A stretch of DNA of 64,000 nt from Humibacter albus DSM 18994 (GTDB lineage: Bacteria > Actinomycetota > Actinomycetes > Actinomycetales > Microbacteriaceae): positions 496,001 to 560,000 of the forward strand of contig NZ_ATXT01000013.1 in NCBI RefSeq assembly GCF_000421825.1, read 5' to 3'. Each line of letters starts with the position of its first letter. Position 1 is the first letter of the stretch. The notes under the pieces were generated by a model. The model was not told the origin of the DNA. It did no database searches and saw only the letters and a program-made list of their open reading frames with translations. This document shows, piece by piece, positions 31,959-40,629 of the stretch. The position numbers were made by a program, and so were the translations under genes.

Positions 31959-33387
31959 CGATCGGCCTCTCTTCCGGATATTGGTAGTACTGCCCGCGCT
32001 GCGTCTGCGCGAGCGCGGCGGCCAGCGTCACGGTGCCGACGCGGCCGAGGACCATGGTGATGGCGAGCACGTAGACGGCGCCGGTCGGGGCATCCTGGGT
32101 CAACCCGGTGGAGAGGCCACAGGTGGCGAACGCGCTGATCACGTCGAACAGGACGTGGTCGAGCGAGTCCTTCGTGATGGCGAGCACCGTCACAGTCGAG
32201 ATCGCCACGATGGTGGCGCCCCACAGCACGACACTGACCGCGACGCGCAGCACATCGGTCGGGATGCGACGGCCGAACGCCTCCATCTGCTCGTGACCGC
32301 GCGCCTCGGCGAACGCGGCCAGGAAGAGCACGGCCAGTGTGGTGACCTTGATGCCACCCGCCGTGGATGCCGACCCTCCGCCCACGAACATGAGCATGTC
32401 GGTCACCATCAGGCCGGCGCTGTGCATGTGCGACGCGTCGATCACGGCGAAGCCGCCCGAGCGGGCCATCACCGACATGAACAGTGCCTGGAAGACGCCG
32501 TCACCGCCCTGATCGAATGTCTGCGCGTTGTCGGCGCCCAGTGCGTAATAGAGGATCCAGCCCGCCACCAGGAGGAGGCCGAAAGTCAGCAGCGTGAGCT
32601 TGACGTGCAGGTTCCAGGTGCGGCGTCTTCTGCGCAGGTTGCGCGCCAGCGCGTAGATCACGGGGAATCCGATCGCACCCGCGACGACGCCGACCATGAG
32701 CGCGGTGAGAAAGACGTAGTCGGTGGCGAACGGCGCGAGCCCGCTCTCGTTGGGTGTGAACCCGGTGTTCGTGAACGCCATGGCGGAGTAGTAGAGCGAG
32801 TTGAGCGCGCTGTCGTAGAGCGAGAAGCCGTGTGCGAGCATCCGCGGGAACAGCACGAGTGCGACGACCAGCTCGATCGCCACCGCGCTCAGTGCGACGG
32901 TGCGCAGCAGGCTGCCGATCTCGCTGAGTCGCACGGCCTGTCCCTCGGCGACGGGACCGGCATGCACCCGGAGCGGGTTGCTGTCGCTGGCCGCGATCAG
33001 CTTGGCGCGCAGGCCGAGCTTGCGGGAGATGACCATGCCCAGAATGGATGCCAGCGTCAGCACCCCGACGCCACCGATCTGCACGCCGAAGTAGACGACG
33101 AGGTGACCGAAGCCGGACCAGTGGTTCGCCATGTCCACGGTCGAGAGCCCCGTGACGCAGATGACCGAGACGGCCGTGAAGAGGTCGTCCGAGAGCGGAG
33201 TGGCCGTGTGACTCGCTGCCGAGATCGGCAGGGAGAACAGCAGGGTGAAGATGAGGATCAGGCCCGCGAAGACGATGATGGCGAATCGGGAGGGGCTGGA
33301 TCCGGCGAACTCGTTGACCGCCAGCTGCACCCGGCCCCACCAGGTCGCGGGCACGAGGTGCCGGGATGCCTGTGCCGTCGCCCGCAT
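31951..33387 (-). CDS. ktrB: potassium channel subunit, KtrB/TrkH type
   Basis: A 478-residue membrane protein with four M1-P-M2 repeats. The four selectivity-filter glycines are visible in VTGLST, NTGFTP, SGGFAV and TCGLSTG, as expected for KtrB/TrkH K+ uptake. ATG 33387 is chosen for its strong Shine-Dalgarno (AGGAGG 7 nt upstream on the minus strand); the frame is open much further but without coding character. It forms an operon with ktrA. K+ uptake of this type is used for osmotic and pH homeostasis. Confidence 0.93.
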   Translation of the reverse strand: MRATAQASRHLVPATWWGRVQLAVNEFAGSSPSRFAIIVFAGLILIFTLLFSLPISAASHTATPLSDDLFTAVSVICVTGLSTVDMANHWSGFGHLVVYFGVQIGGVGVLTLASILGMVISRKLGLRAKLIAASDSNPLRVHAGPVAEGQAVRLSEIGSLLRTVALSAVAIELVVALVLFPRMLAHGFSLYDSALNSLYYSAMAFTNTGFTPNESGLAPFATDYVFLTALMVGVVAGAIGFPVIYALARNLRRRRRTWNLHVKLTLLTFGLLLVAGWILYYALGADNAQTFDQGGDGVFQALFMSVMARSGGFAVIDASHMHSAGLMVTDMLMFVGGGSASTAGGIKVTTLAVLFLAAFAEARGHEQMEAFGRRIPTDVLRVAVSVVLWGATIVAISTVTVLAITKDSLDHVLFDVISAFATCGLSTGLTQDAPTGAVYVLAITMVLGRVGTVTLAAALAQTQRGQYYQYPEERPIVG

Positions 33388-33543
33388 CGGCCGCCCTCCT
33401 CGCGAACTGCTCGCGCGGTCGATGCTACCCCCGGCCATCCGAGTCGGACGGCTTCGCCTCGCGTGCCGCGGGCGGCATGCAGGGGCGCGATGGATGCCAC
33501 CATCGGCATGGTGCCCTCGGCACCGGACAAGTACCCTGGGTTC

Positions 33544-33975
33544 ATGCCGGACATCTTTGACATCGTCGCGGATGCCACACGGCGCGACATTCTTCGTGTG
33601 CTGCACGACGCGTCCGAAGCGACGGAGAGCGGTGAGGTCAGCGTCTCGCAGATCGTCGCCGGCCTCGAGCTCAGCCAGCCGACCGTCTCCAAACACCTCA
33701 AGGTGCTGCGCGGTGCCGGGCTCGTCGTCGTGCGCGAGGAGGGACAGCACCGCTTCTATCGCATCGACGTGGCGCCACTGGAGGAGATCGAGGACTGGCT
33801 GATGCCGCTCGTCGGCGGGGACTTCGACATCGCCGACATCGATGTGAGCGCGGTGGTGGCCGGCCTGAAAGACGAGACGAAGGGGTTTGCGGAGCAAATG
33901 GGCAAGGTGTTCGCCGACACGAGCCATCGCGTCTCGAACGTCGTCGACCGCGTTCGCCCCAAGCGCAAGCGCTGA
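33544..33975 (+). CDS. ArsR-family transcriptional regulator
   Basis: A 143-residue winged-helix protein: DIVADATRRDILRVL, then recognition region VSQIVAGLELSQPTVSKHLKVLRGAGLV and a wing (REEGQHRFYRID). No metal-binding Cys is visible, so it is unlikely to be a classical metal sensor. An acidic middle and a basic C-terminus (VDRVRPKRKR) are extra to the core. ATG 33544 is leaderless (TACCCT 33532-33537, 6 nt). It is divergent from ktrB, with 156 bp between them; regulation of ktrAB is possible but unproven. Confidence 0.85.
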   Translation: MPDIFDIVADATRRDILRVLHDASEATESGEVSVSQIVAGLELSQPTVSKHLKVLRGAGLVVVREEGQHRFYRIDVAPLEEIEDWLMPLVGGDFDIADIDVSAVVAGLKDETKGFAEQMGKVFADTSHRVSNVVDRVRPKRKR

Positions 33976-34021
33976 ACGAAGCGGGTTGCTGACCCGGGGG
34001 ATTGACTCGAGCGGGCTGCCG

Positions 34022-34085
34022 ACCGAGCGGGCGGCACACCGAGCGGGCGGCACACCGAGCGGGCGGCACACCGAGCGGGTTCGGG
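34022..34085. repeat. 16-bp tandem repeat
   Basis: ACCGAGCGGGCGGCAC occurs three times exactly (34022, 34038, 34054) with a partial fourth at 34070. It is upstream of the bS22 gene and just before its -10 candidate TAGACT (34109-34114). Confidence 0.85.
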
Positions 34086-34169
34086 CGGCCGGGCTCCCGG
34101 CGGATGGTAGACTGGGCGACCGTGCTGCCGCGCGCCGCGCAGCATCCCGGAAAACTTTGTGAGGTCTTT

Positions 34170-34268
34170 GTGGGTTCGGTTATCAAGAAGCGCCGCAAGC
34201 GCATGGCGAAGAAGAAGCACCGCAAGCTGCTTCGCAAGACTCGCCACCAGCGTCGCAACAAGAAGTAG
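34170..34268 (+). CDS. small ribosomal protein bS22 (AURKAIP1/COX24-like)
   Basis: A 32-residue, extremely basic protein starting MGSVIKKRRKRMAKKKHRK. It matches the actinobacterial mini-protein seen in mycobacterial 30S subunits (bS22). The frame runs from GTG 34170 to TAG 34266-34268 and is preceded by GAGG 6 nt upstream. The gene lies alone in its transcript, with a promoter-like TAGACT about 55 bp upstream and a clear terminator 12 bp downstream. It is too short for many gene finders. Confidence 0.9.
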   Translation: MGSVIKKRRKRMAKKKHRKLLRKTRHQRRNKK

Positions 34269-34280
34269 CGCACCAAGAAA

Positions 34281-34304
34281 GCGCCGGGTTCGCCCGGCGC
34301 TTTT
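34281..34304 (+). terminator. terminator of the bS22 gene
   Basis: Stem GCGCCGGG / CCCGGCGC (8 bp) with a TTCG loop followed by TTTT; a compact UUCG-type intrinsic terminator. Confidence 0.85.
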
Positions 34305-34470
34305 CGCGTGCCCGGAGGAGCGCACCGGGGAGCGCGCCGGCGCCGGTGAGTGCGCCAGCCGCGATGAGGCACGTTCGGAGTGAAGAGCGGACCTCGCCCT
34401 CGGTGAACCCCCCGTTCCACGAGTTCGAGGTGCGGTTCGCCGCACGTGCACGCGGCATACGCTGGATGCC

Positions 34471-34758
34471 GTGTCGAACATCCAGCTGACCCTCATCGGC
34501 AAACCAGGCTGCCACCTCTGCGACGACGCGCGGGAGGCGATCCGCGACGTGACCGTCGGTCTCGAGGGTGGCGCGTCTGAGAACCAGGGCGGCTCGCGCA
34601 TCGTGCTCGAGGAGCGCTCGATCCTCGACGAGCCGGACCTGTTCGACAAGTACGCCGAGGAGATTCCGGTGGTGCTCATCGACGGGCGCCAGCACACGTA
34701 CTGGCACGTCGACAAGGCGCGTCTGACAGCGGCACTGAAGGAACGGCTCGCGCGCTGA
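34471..34758 (+). CDS. glutaredoxin-family protein
   Basis: A 95-residue thioredoxin-fold protein with CHLC near residue 14 (GKPGCHLCDDA) and the cis-Pro motif EEIPVVLID. It belongs to the DUF836-like glutaredoxins common in actinobacteria and probably reduces a disulfide or a mycothiol mixed disulfide in the cytosol. GTG 34471 is leaderless with TACGCT at 34458-34463 (7 nt). There is a small insertion between the first helix and second strand (GGASENQGG). No linked partner gene. Confidence 0.85.
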   Translation: MSNIQLTLIGKPGCHLCDDAREAIRDVTVGLEGGASENQGGSRIVLEERSILDEPDLFDKYAEEIPVVLIDGRQHTYWHVDKARLTAALKERLAR

Positions 34759-34905
34759 CGCGTTCCTTCGCCTCGGAGGCGCTACCTGCGCGCCGGAGGC
34801 GACCAGGCGGTCGTCGAGCACTCGGACAGCACCGTCTCGATGACGCGGCTCGAGCGCGCCACCCGCTACGATCGGCCCGGACAGGTGAGCCGGAAGGACG
34901 GAACG

Positions 34906-35208
34906 ATGACGCTGCGGCACGTGGTGATGTGGAAGGTGGCAGGCGACACCGACGAGGAGCGCGCCGCGGTGACGGCCGAGTTCCGCGACCGGCTGCTGGC
35001 CCTGCCGTCGCAGATCGACGTGATCCGCTCGTTCGAGGTCGGCGTCAACGATGCGGGCGGAGCTGACAACTACGATGTCGTGCTCGTCTCGGAGTTCGAT
35101 GACGAGGATGCCCTCCAGGCCTACATCACGCATCCCGTGCACCAGGAGGTGGTCGCCTTCGTGCGTGCCAACACGGTCGGCCGCGCCGGAGTCGATCACA
35201 CGATCTGA
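34906..35208 (+). CDS. Dabb (stress-responsive A/B barrel) domain protein
   Basis: A 100-residue protein formed entirely by one Dabb ferredoxin-like domain: LRHVVMWKV at the start, VIRSFEVGVN, YDVVLVSEFDDEDALQAYITHPVHQEVV. Such proteins dimerise to barrels and are linked to stress or small-ligand turnover; the ligand is unknown. ATG 34906 follows GAAGGA. It is convergent with the FGE gene, 22 bp between the stops. Confidence 0.88.
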   Translation: MTLRHVVMWKVAGDTDEERAAVTAEFRDRLLALPSQIDVIRSFEVGVNDAGGADNYDVVLVSEFDDEDALQAYITHPVHQEVVAFVRANTVGRAGVDHTI

Positions 35209-35230
35209 GTCGGCGTCCTTCGCAGCCGGA

Positions 35231-36364
35231 TCAGAGGGCGCAGCGGAACCCGATGTGCGTCGTCGAGGAGTCCTCGGCCTCGGGAGAGCGGGCCGCCGGG
35301 CGGTAGCGCAGGCAGTATTCGGGCGCGCAGAGGTGCGATCCGCCCTTGAGCGCGCGCCGGGGGATGCTCGAGCCGGGCTCAGCGCTCGCGGCGCGGCGGG
35401 CGTCCTCGCGGGCATCGATGGTGGGGTCGCCAACGTCGCCGACGTGCGCCGATGCCGGCTGCGGCCGCATCGATCCGCTGGGACTGCACGCACAGGAGTC
35501 TCCGCCGTGGCACGCGGCGTCTGCCGCGTCCGCCTCGGCATCGTGATGATCGTGATCGTGGTGATGGCCCTGGTCGTGCGACGCGTGATCGTGCTCGTCG
35601 TGTGCGTTCTCGCCGTGTCCGGCCCCACTCACGTCGGTCAGCCCGAGCGTGCGCGTCGCGGCGACGTCGTGGCGCGGCGCGTAGTAGCTCGTCGTCCACT
35701 CCCACACGTTGCCGATCATGTCGAGAAGCCCGTAGTCGTTCGGGGGGAATGTGCCGACCGGTGAGGTACCGACCCAGCCTTCGGCGCCCGTGTTGACGTA
35801 GGGGAAGCGGCCCTGCCAGGTGTTGGCCATCAGGCGTCCGTCGAGCTGCGGCTCCTCACCCCAGGCGTAGGTGCGGCCGTCCGCGCCGCCTCGCGCGGCG
35901 TACTCCCACTCCTCCTCCGTCGGCAGCCGGCGGCCGGCCCACGCGGCGTAGGCGCGGGCATCCTCGAAGGCGATCTGCACGACCGGGTGCTCTGCGCGGC
36001 CCTCGATCGACGACTCCGCCCCGAACGGATGCCGCCAGCTCGCGCCCGCGCCCCACGTCCACCAGTTGCGCCAGTCGCGCAAGTCCACCGGACCATTCGT
36101 GGGCTGGAAGACCAACCCACCCGGGACGAGGTCTGCAGGATCGGCTCCCGGGAAGTCCGCAGGATCCAAGGGACGTTCGGCCATCGTGATGTAGCCGGTG
36201 TCGGCCACGAACTCGGCGAACTGGGCATTCGTCACGGGGTGCTTCTCGAGCTCGAACGCGTCAACGTGCACGCGGTGCACCGGACCCTCGTCGGCGTAGA
36301 ACCGGTCGGATCCCATCAGGTAGTCGCCCGCGGGAATGCTCACCAGGTCGGTCGTCGTCGGCAT
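35231..36364 (-). CDS. formylglycine-generating enzyme with His/Cys-rich insertion
   Basis: A 377-residue FGE-sulfatase (SUMF1) protein, expected to oxidise a cysteine of sulfatase-type targets to formylglycine with a Cu(I) cofactor. The core is standard: IPAGDYLMGSD, PVTNAQFAEFV, RLPTEEEWEYAARGG, NDYGLLDMIGNVWEWT, and the catalytic pair Cys346/Cys351 in KGGSHLCAPEYCLRYRPAAR. Between residues about 238 and 334 there is an insertion. Positions 250-274 contain eleven His, followed by Cys285, Cys291 and Cys293. I know of no such insert in the standard family. ATG 36364 is leaderless (TACGAT 36376-36371); the 21-codon extension to 36427 is unlikely. No sulfatase gene is in the window. Confidence 0.9.
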   Translation of the reverse strand: MPTTTDLVSIPAGDYLMGSDRFYADEGPVHRVHVDAFELEKHPVTNAQFAEFVADTGYITMAERPLDPADFPGADPADLVPGGLVFQPTNGPVDLRDWRNWWTWGAGASWRHPFGAESSIEGRAEHPVVQIAFEDARAYAAWAGRRLPTEEEWEYAARGGADGRTYAWGEEPQLDGRLMANTWQGRFPYVNTGAEGWVGTSPVGTFPPNDYGLLDMIGNVWEWTTSYYAPRHDVAATRTLGLTDVSGAGHGENAHDEHDHASHDQGHHHDHDHHDAEADAADAACHGGDSCACSPSGSMRPQPASAHVGDVGDPTIDAREDARRAASAEPGSSIPRRALKGGSHLCAPEYCLRYRPAARSPEAEDSSTTHIGFRCAL

Positions 36365-36450
36365 GCGTCGATCGTACCGACGGTACCCGAACCAGACGGG
36401 TGCGCATCGACACGGTCGAGGCGTCACCGGTCATCCCTAAGCTGGTGCGC

Positions 36451-36594
36451 ATGAATCCGGATGCCGTTCCCTCGCATCGTGCGTCCGGTCACCGCGCCGG
36501 CACGCCCACGTGGCCGGTCGAGCGTCTGTGCACCGCGCGCGCCGGCGTCGAGCGCGTCGAGGCCGTCGTGCCGCTCGGATCCCGAGTCGCATGA
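36451..36594 (+). CDS. putative 47-residue protein coupled to the hydrolase gene
   Basis: ATG 36451 follows TAAGCT (36438-36443) by 7 nt, the leaderless pattern. Its TGA overlaps the ATG of the large hydrolase gene (ATGA, 36591-36594). The product is basic and has no recognisable domain (starts MNPDAVPSHRASGHRAG). It may be a real small protein or a leader whose translation brings ribosomes to the hydrolase start, which lacks its own clear Shine-Dalgarno. Confidence 0.5.
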   Translation: MNPDAVPSHRASGHRAGTPTWPVERLCTARAGVERVEAVVPLGSRVA

Positions 36595-38576
36595 GCGCCC
36601 CCGAGGTCGACACGGAGCAGACTCCTGCCCCGCAGCTGCCGCCCTGGATGCGCCGGCCCCGCCGCCCGTGGGGATGGGCCGGACTGACCGTTCTCGTGGT
36701 GATCGCGTCGGCGGTGCTGCTCGTGCTGGGTCTCGCGCTGGTCGTGCTCGCGATCGCGGCCTGGATCGTGCGGGGGCTCGTCTGGGTCGTTCTCACGGTC
36801 GGGGACTGGGCGTGGTACCTCGCTCGCGGCCTGCGGAACCGGCCGTATCCGTTCGTGCTGCGTCCACCGTTGAACAAGAGCGGCCGTGCGGTCGATGTCA
36901 ACGATGCCTGGGTATCGACGCTCCCGCGCGTCATCGGCCTGACTGCCCGCACCGCCGGCTTCCTCTTCGCCCCGCTCGCGCTGCTCGCTTCTCTCGTCGG
37001 CGTCGTGGTGCCCCGCTTGCGCGCACGCCCCTACATCGCGGTGTTCAACGTGCCGGGCCTGGAGGCCAAACTCGTCGGGATCGGCAGCAACTTCGGCTAC
37101 TTCGATGACGGGCACGAGGTGTCCGTCATGCCGTACGACCGATTCCTGCACGAACGTTTCCCGCAGCGTGCCGACTTCCTGCAGTGGTGGCGGGACCCGT
37201 CGTCGTCCAACGAGTTCCGGCCGGCCGCGGCGACCTGGAACGCACCGCAGCACTTTTCCGGTCTGCGGCTCGGCCCCTATCCCGACGTGCTCGGCCTGCC
37301 GGGGCTTGCGCTCACGGCGATGCGCCGCACGCGCATCGCCGGGATGCGCGAGTTGTTCATCTCGCAGCGCGAGATCGACGATCTGGGAGACCCCGACCTC
37401 GATGACCGCGCGGATGTCGCCGTCATCCGCATCGTCGCCGTCGACGACGACTCGGCCGCCGATGCGCGTTCCGCCGCGGATGCCCGTCCCGGCCGCCGCT
37501 GGATCGTGCAGCTTCCGAGCACGCAGACCTGGCACCCGCGTGCCGGGCGCGCGCCCAACGATCTCACCGCCGACTTCGTCGCGCTCTCCATGCATGAGAC
37601 GTCGCTGACGCGGGCGGCCGTGCAGGCGATGCGACAGGTGGATATCCGCGCCGGAGAGCCGGTCCTGCTGGCGGGGTTCAGCCTGGGCGGGATGGTGGCG
37701 ACCCAACTCGCCGATCTGTCCCGGCGCGAGGGCTTCACCGTCACGCACCTCATCACGGCAGGGTCGCCGGTCGGGCGCTACCGGCTGCCCGACACCACTC
37801 GCGTGCTCTCACTCGAGCACGTGCTCGACAGCGTGCCGCGGCTCGAGGGCCGGGAGAACCCGATCATCGTCGAACGGGCGAAGCGGGGCGCGAAGGATGC
37901 CGCCGAGTGGCTCACCGTCAAAGCCGGACCGCCCCTGCCGCGCGGCTACCGCATCGCGGTGACGCACCACTCGCCGAGCTACGCGGAGACCGCCGGATCC
38001 CTCGAGAGCGAGCCGCCGTCGCCGGAGGTCGCCGAGTACGTCACCGCAGTGCGGCCGTTCTTCGGCCAGCGGCAGACCATTGCCGACTTCGCGGCCCGCC
38101 GTTCGGGTGTGGATGTACCGAGACCGGCCGTACCGATCTATCTGCACTCCACCGTCGACGACGGCGTCACGCGCGACCAGTTGCGCACCACGTTGCGCCG
38201 GGTGCCAGGCGTGATCGCGGTCGACATCTACCAGTCGCGCACCGGCTTTCCGACGACGATCCTGTGGAGCGCGGACGTGCTGGTGCGCAGCCTGCGGCCG
38301 TGGTTTCAGGAGGTGGGCCGGGCATCCGTGTACCGCGGGCTGCTCACGCTGTTGGCCCGGGAGCGCGGGATCGGCCTGCATCTGCGCCTGCAGGCCAAGC
38401 AGACGCCGGGAGTCACGTGGGAGGCGACGCTGCAGCAGATGGCAGACGGTCGGTGGCGCGAACGGGTCGACGTGAGCTTCGATTCGGAGGCCGTGCGCGA
38501 GGAGTGGGGCGACCTCTTGATGCCGCACGGGTGGGCATCCAAGGTCACGTACTACGACCCCGCCGCGTTCGCGTAG
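36591..38576 (+). CDS. membrane-anchored alpha/beta-hydrolase
   Basis: A 661-residue protein: proline-rich start, membrane helices at about 28-62 and 118-142, then a large hydrolase region. The nucleophile motif GFSLGG (Ser364) and ITAGSPVG after it show an alpha/beta-hydrolase of lipase type; HSTVDDGVTRDQ and the end of the protein form a further domain of unknown role. ATG 36591 overlaps the upstream 47-codon frame. It is convergent with aspS, 15 bp between stops. Membrane-bound esterase or lipase activity is likely; substrate unknown. Confidence 0.75.
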   Translation: MSAPEVDTEQTPAPQLPPWMRRPRRPWGWAGLTVLVVIASAVLLVLGLALVVLAIAAWIVRGLVWVVLTVGDWAWYLARGLRNRPYPFVLRPPLNKSGRAVDVNDAWVSTLPRVIGLTARTAGFLFAPLALLASLVGVVVPRLRARPYIAVFNVPGLEAKLVGIGSNFGYFDDGHEVSVMPYDRFLHERFPQRADFLQWWRDPSSSNEFRPAAATWNAPQHFSGLRLGPYPDVLGLPGLALTAMRRTRIAGMRELFISQREIDDLGDPDLDDRADVAVIRIVAVDDDSAADARSAADARPGRRWIVQLPSTQTWHPRAGRAPNDLTADFVALSMHETSLTRAAVQAMRQVDIRAGEPVLLAGFSLGGMVATQLADLSRREGFTVTHLITAGSPVGRYRLPDTTRVLSLEHVLDSVPRLEGRENPIIVERAKRGAKDAAEWLTVKAGPPLPRGYRIAVTHHSPSYAETAGSLESEPPSPEVAEYVTAVRPFFGQRQTIADFAARRSGVDVPRPAVPIYLHSTVDDGVTRDQLRTTLRRVPGVIAVDIYQSRTGFPTTILWSADVLVRSLRPWFQEVGRASVYRGLLTLLARERGIGLHLRLQAKQTPGVTWEATLQQMADGRWRERVDVSFDSEAVREEWGDLLMPHGWASKVTYYDPAAFA

Positions 38577-38591
38577 GCGCCCCGACTGCCC

Positions 38592-39956
38592 CTACGGCTT
38601 CAGGCGGGTCGGACCGCGGAACAGGTAGCTGACCTCACGGATCGACTGCTCGCCGAGCAGCAGCATCAGCACGCGGGCGAGGCCCATGCCGAAGCCGCCG
38701 TGCGGTGGGATGCCGAACTTGAAGAAGTCGAGGTAAGACTCCAGCCCCTCGAGCTCGAGACCCTTCTGCACGGCCTGGGCCTCGAGCACGTCGATGCGGT
38801 GCTCGCGCTGCGCGCCCGTGGTGATCTCGACGCCGTTGTAGATGAGGTCGTAGCTCTTGGTGAGCCCGGTCTGCTCGTCGACCATGTGGTAGAACGGCCG
38901 GATCGACAGCGGGTAGTCGGTGAGGAACACGAAGTCGTGGCCGTACGTCTCCTTGACGTAGGCGGAGATCTGGCGCTCGCCCTCGGGGTCCATGTCGCCG
39001 TCCGCCCGCGGCACGGTGTAGCCGCGCTGCTTCACGATCCCGTGCGCCTCGGCGAGCGGGATGCGCGGGAACGGCGTGCTCGGCACCTCGAACTCCAGGT
39101 CGAAGGCCTCACGGATCTCGTCACCGTGCTTCTCCTTCACGGCGGCGAGGCCGGCGACCAGCAGCTGCTCCTGCATCGCCATGACGTCTTCGTGGGAGTC
39201 GATCCAACTCATCTCTGCGTCGACCGACGTGAACTCGGTCGCGTGGCGCGAGGTGAACGACGGGTCGGCGCGGAAGACCGGCGTGATGGCGAACACTCTG
39301 CCGAAGCCGGCTGCCTGCGCCATCTGCTTGAAGTGCTGCGGGCTCTGCGCCAGGTACGCGGTGCCGAGGTCGAAGTAGTCGAGCTGGAACAGCTCGGCGC
39401 GCGACTCCGAGGGCGTCGCCATGAAGCTCGGCGTGTGCAGCTCGACGAAGCCGTTGTCGATCCACCACGTGCGCCACGCGTGCTCGAGCGTGGTCTGGAT
39501 GCGGAAGATCAGGTTGTTCTTGCGCTGCCGCAGGTCGATGAAGCGCCAGTCGAGCCGCTTGTCCAGGCTCGAGTCCGCGGCGATCGGGAGTTCCGGATGC
39601 GCGTAGGTCTCGACCGTGAGCGAGCTCACCTTCACCTCGATGCCGCCGAGCTTCACGCGCTCGTCGTGCTTCAGGTCTCCGGTGACGGTGACGAACGAGC
39701 CGAGGGTGAGGGACGAGATGGTCTCGGCGATGTCATCCGTCACGCTCACGCCGACGGGAACGTCAGCGGATGCCTCGACCACCTCGGTCGCGGGCGCCGC
39801 CGTGCGCGGGTGCACGAGCTGCACGTCACCCGACTCGTCGCGCAGCACGACGAACTGCACCTTCTTCTGGTCCCGCACGGTTTCGACCCATCCGGAGACG
39901 GTCACGGGGCCGTCTTCACGGGCGGCGAGGTTCTTGACGAGGATGCGGGAAGTCAC
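38592..39956 (-). CDS. aspS: aspartate-tRNA(Asn) ligase, archaeal-type AspRS
   Basis: A 454-residue class II aminoacyl-tRNA synthetase of the short archaeal/eukaryotic type: N-terminal OB-fold anticodon domain (1-105), catalytic domain with motif 2 (FRADPSFTSRH) and motif 3 (GFGMGLARVLM), and no bacterial GAD insertion. In actinobacteria this form is usually non-discriminating and feeds the GatCAB route to Asn-tRNA. GTG 39956 is leaderless (TAAACT 39968-39963, 6 nt). It is a housekeeping gene standing alone. Confidence 0.93.
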   Translation of the reverse strand: MTSRILVKNLAAREDGPVTVSGWVETVRDQKKVQFVVLRDESGDVQLVHPRTAAPATEVVEASADVPVGVSVTDDIAETISSLTLGSFVTVTGDLKHDERVKLGGIEVKVSSLTVETYAHPELPIAADSSLDKRLDWRFIDLRQRKNNLIFRIQTTLEHAWRTWWIDNGFVELHTPSFMATPSESRAELFQLDYFDLGTAYLAQSPQHFKQMAQAAGFGRVFAITPVFRADPSFTSRHATEFTSVDAEMSWIDSHEDVMAMQEQLLVAGLAAVKEKHGDEIREAFDLEFEVPSTPFPRIPLAEAHGIVKQRGYTVPRADGDMDPEGERQISAYVKETYGHDFVFLTDYPLSIRPFYHMVDEQTGLTKSYDLIYNGVEITTGAQREHRIDVLEAQAVQKGLELEGLESYLDFFKFGIPPHGGFGMGLARVLMLLLGEQSIREVSYLFRGPTRLKP

Positions 39957-40025
39957 CAGAAGAGTTTATGCGAGGGGTGGGAGACGTGGATCCGCGACGT
40001 CGGCTCCGCCGTACGCCGACACGCG

Positions 40026-40424
40026 TCAGTCCGGATGCTCCGTACGCCACGCATCCGCGAGCTTCTCGGGTGCGACGGCGAGCCAGGCATCCGTCACGAT
40101 CTCTCCGAGCAGGCGCGCGGACACCACGTCGAGCCGCACGAGCACCGAGGCGTAGCCGTCGAAGTGCGGTGTGGTGAAGAAGACCGAGGGGACATCTTCG
40201 ATGAGCGCGAACTTCGTCGCCTCGTCGTCGACCTTCGCGCCCAGCACCGGTCCCGGCTGTGCAGTGATGCCGAGCGCGGCCAGATCCGTCTTGCGGAGTG
40301 GGCGCTCCCAGACGAAGCCGGTGCCGTGCACGCGCCAGAACGCGTGGCCCCAGCTCGTGGTCTCGTCGGTGTCGGGCAAGGCGAGCGCGAGCGCGCGCAC
40401 GTCGTCCCAAGTCTGGCTGGGCAT
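40026..40424 (-). CDS. MmcQ/YjbR family protein
   Basis: A 132-residue cytosolic protein of the MmcQ/YjbR DNA-binding-like fold (PF04237): WDDVRALALALPDTDETTSWGHAFWRV, then KFALIEDVPSVFFTTPHFDGYASVLVRL and a C-terminal APEKLADAW. ATG 40424 follows a G-rich ribosome site (GGGGGTGG) on the minus strand. The family has no firmly known function. It is divergent from the cytochrome c maturation operon that starts at 40630. Confidence 0.85.
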   Translation of the reverse strand: MPSQTWDDVRALALALPDTDETTSWGHAFWRVHGTGFVWERPLRKTDLAALGITAQPGPVLGAKVDDEATKFALIEDVPSVFFTTPHFDGYASVLVRLDVVSARLLGEIVTDAWLAVAPEKLADAWRTEHPD

Positions 40425-40629
40425 CCGCCACCCCCGTTCCTCCCCGACCGTACGCTTACCGCGCCCCTTCTTCGACCCGGATGCGCGCGACACCCCACGC
40501 GAGTGCACGAGAATGCCGTCGCGCGCGGTGGTAGACAGAGCCGTTCGAGTGCAGTGGGGCGAGGCGAGAGCCGGAGTACGGCCCCCGTTCTCGGCGAATT
40601 CACCGATCCCGGCTCCGTACACTGGCAGG

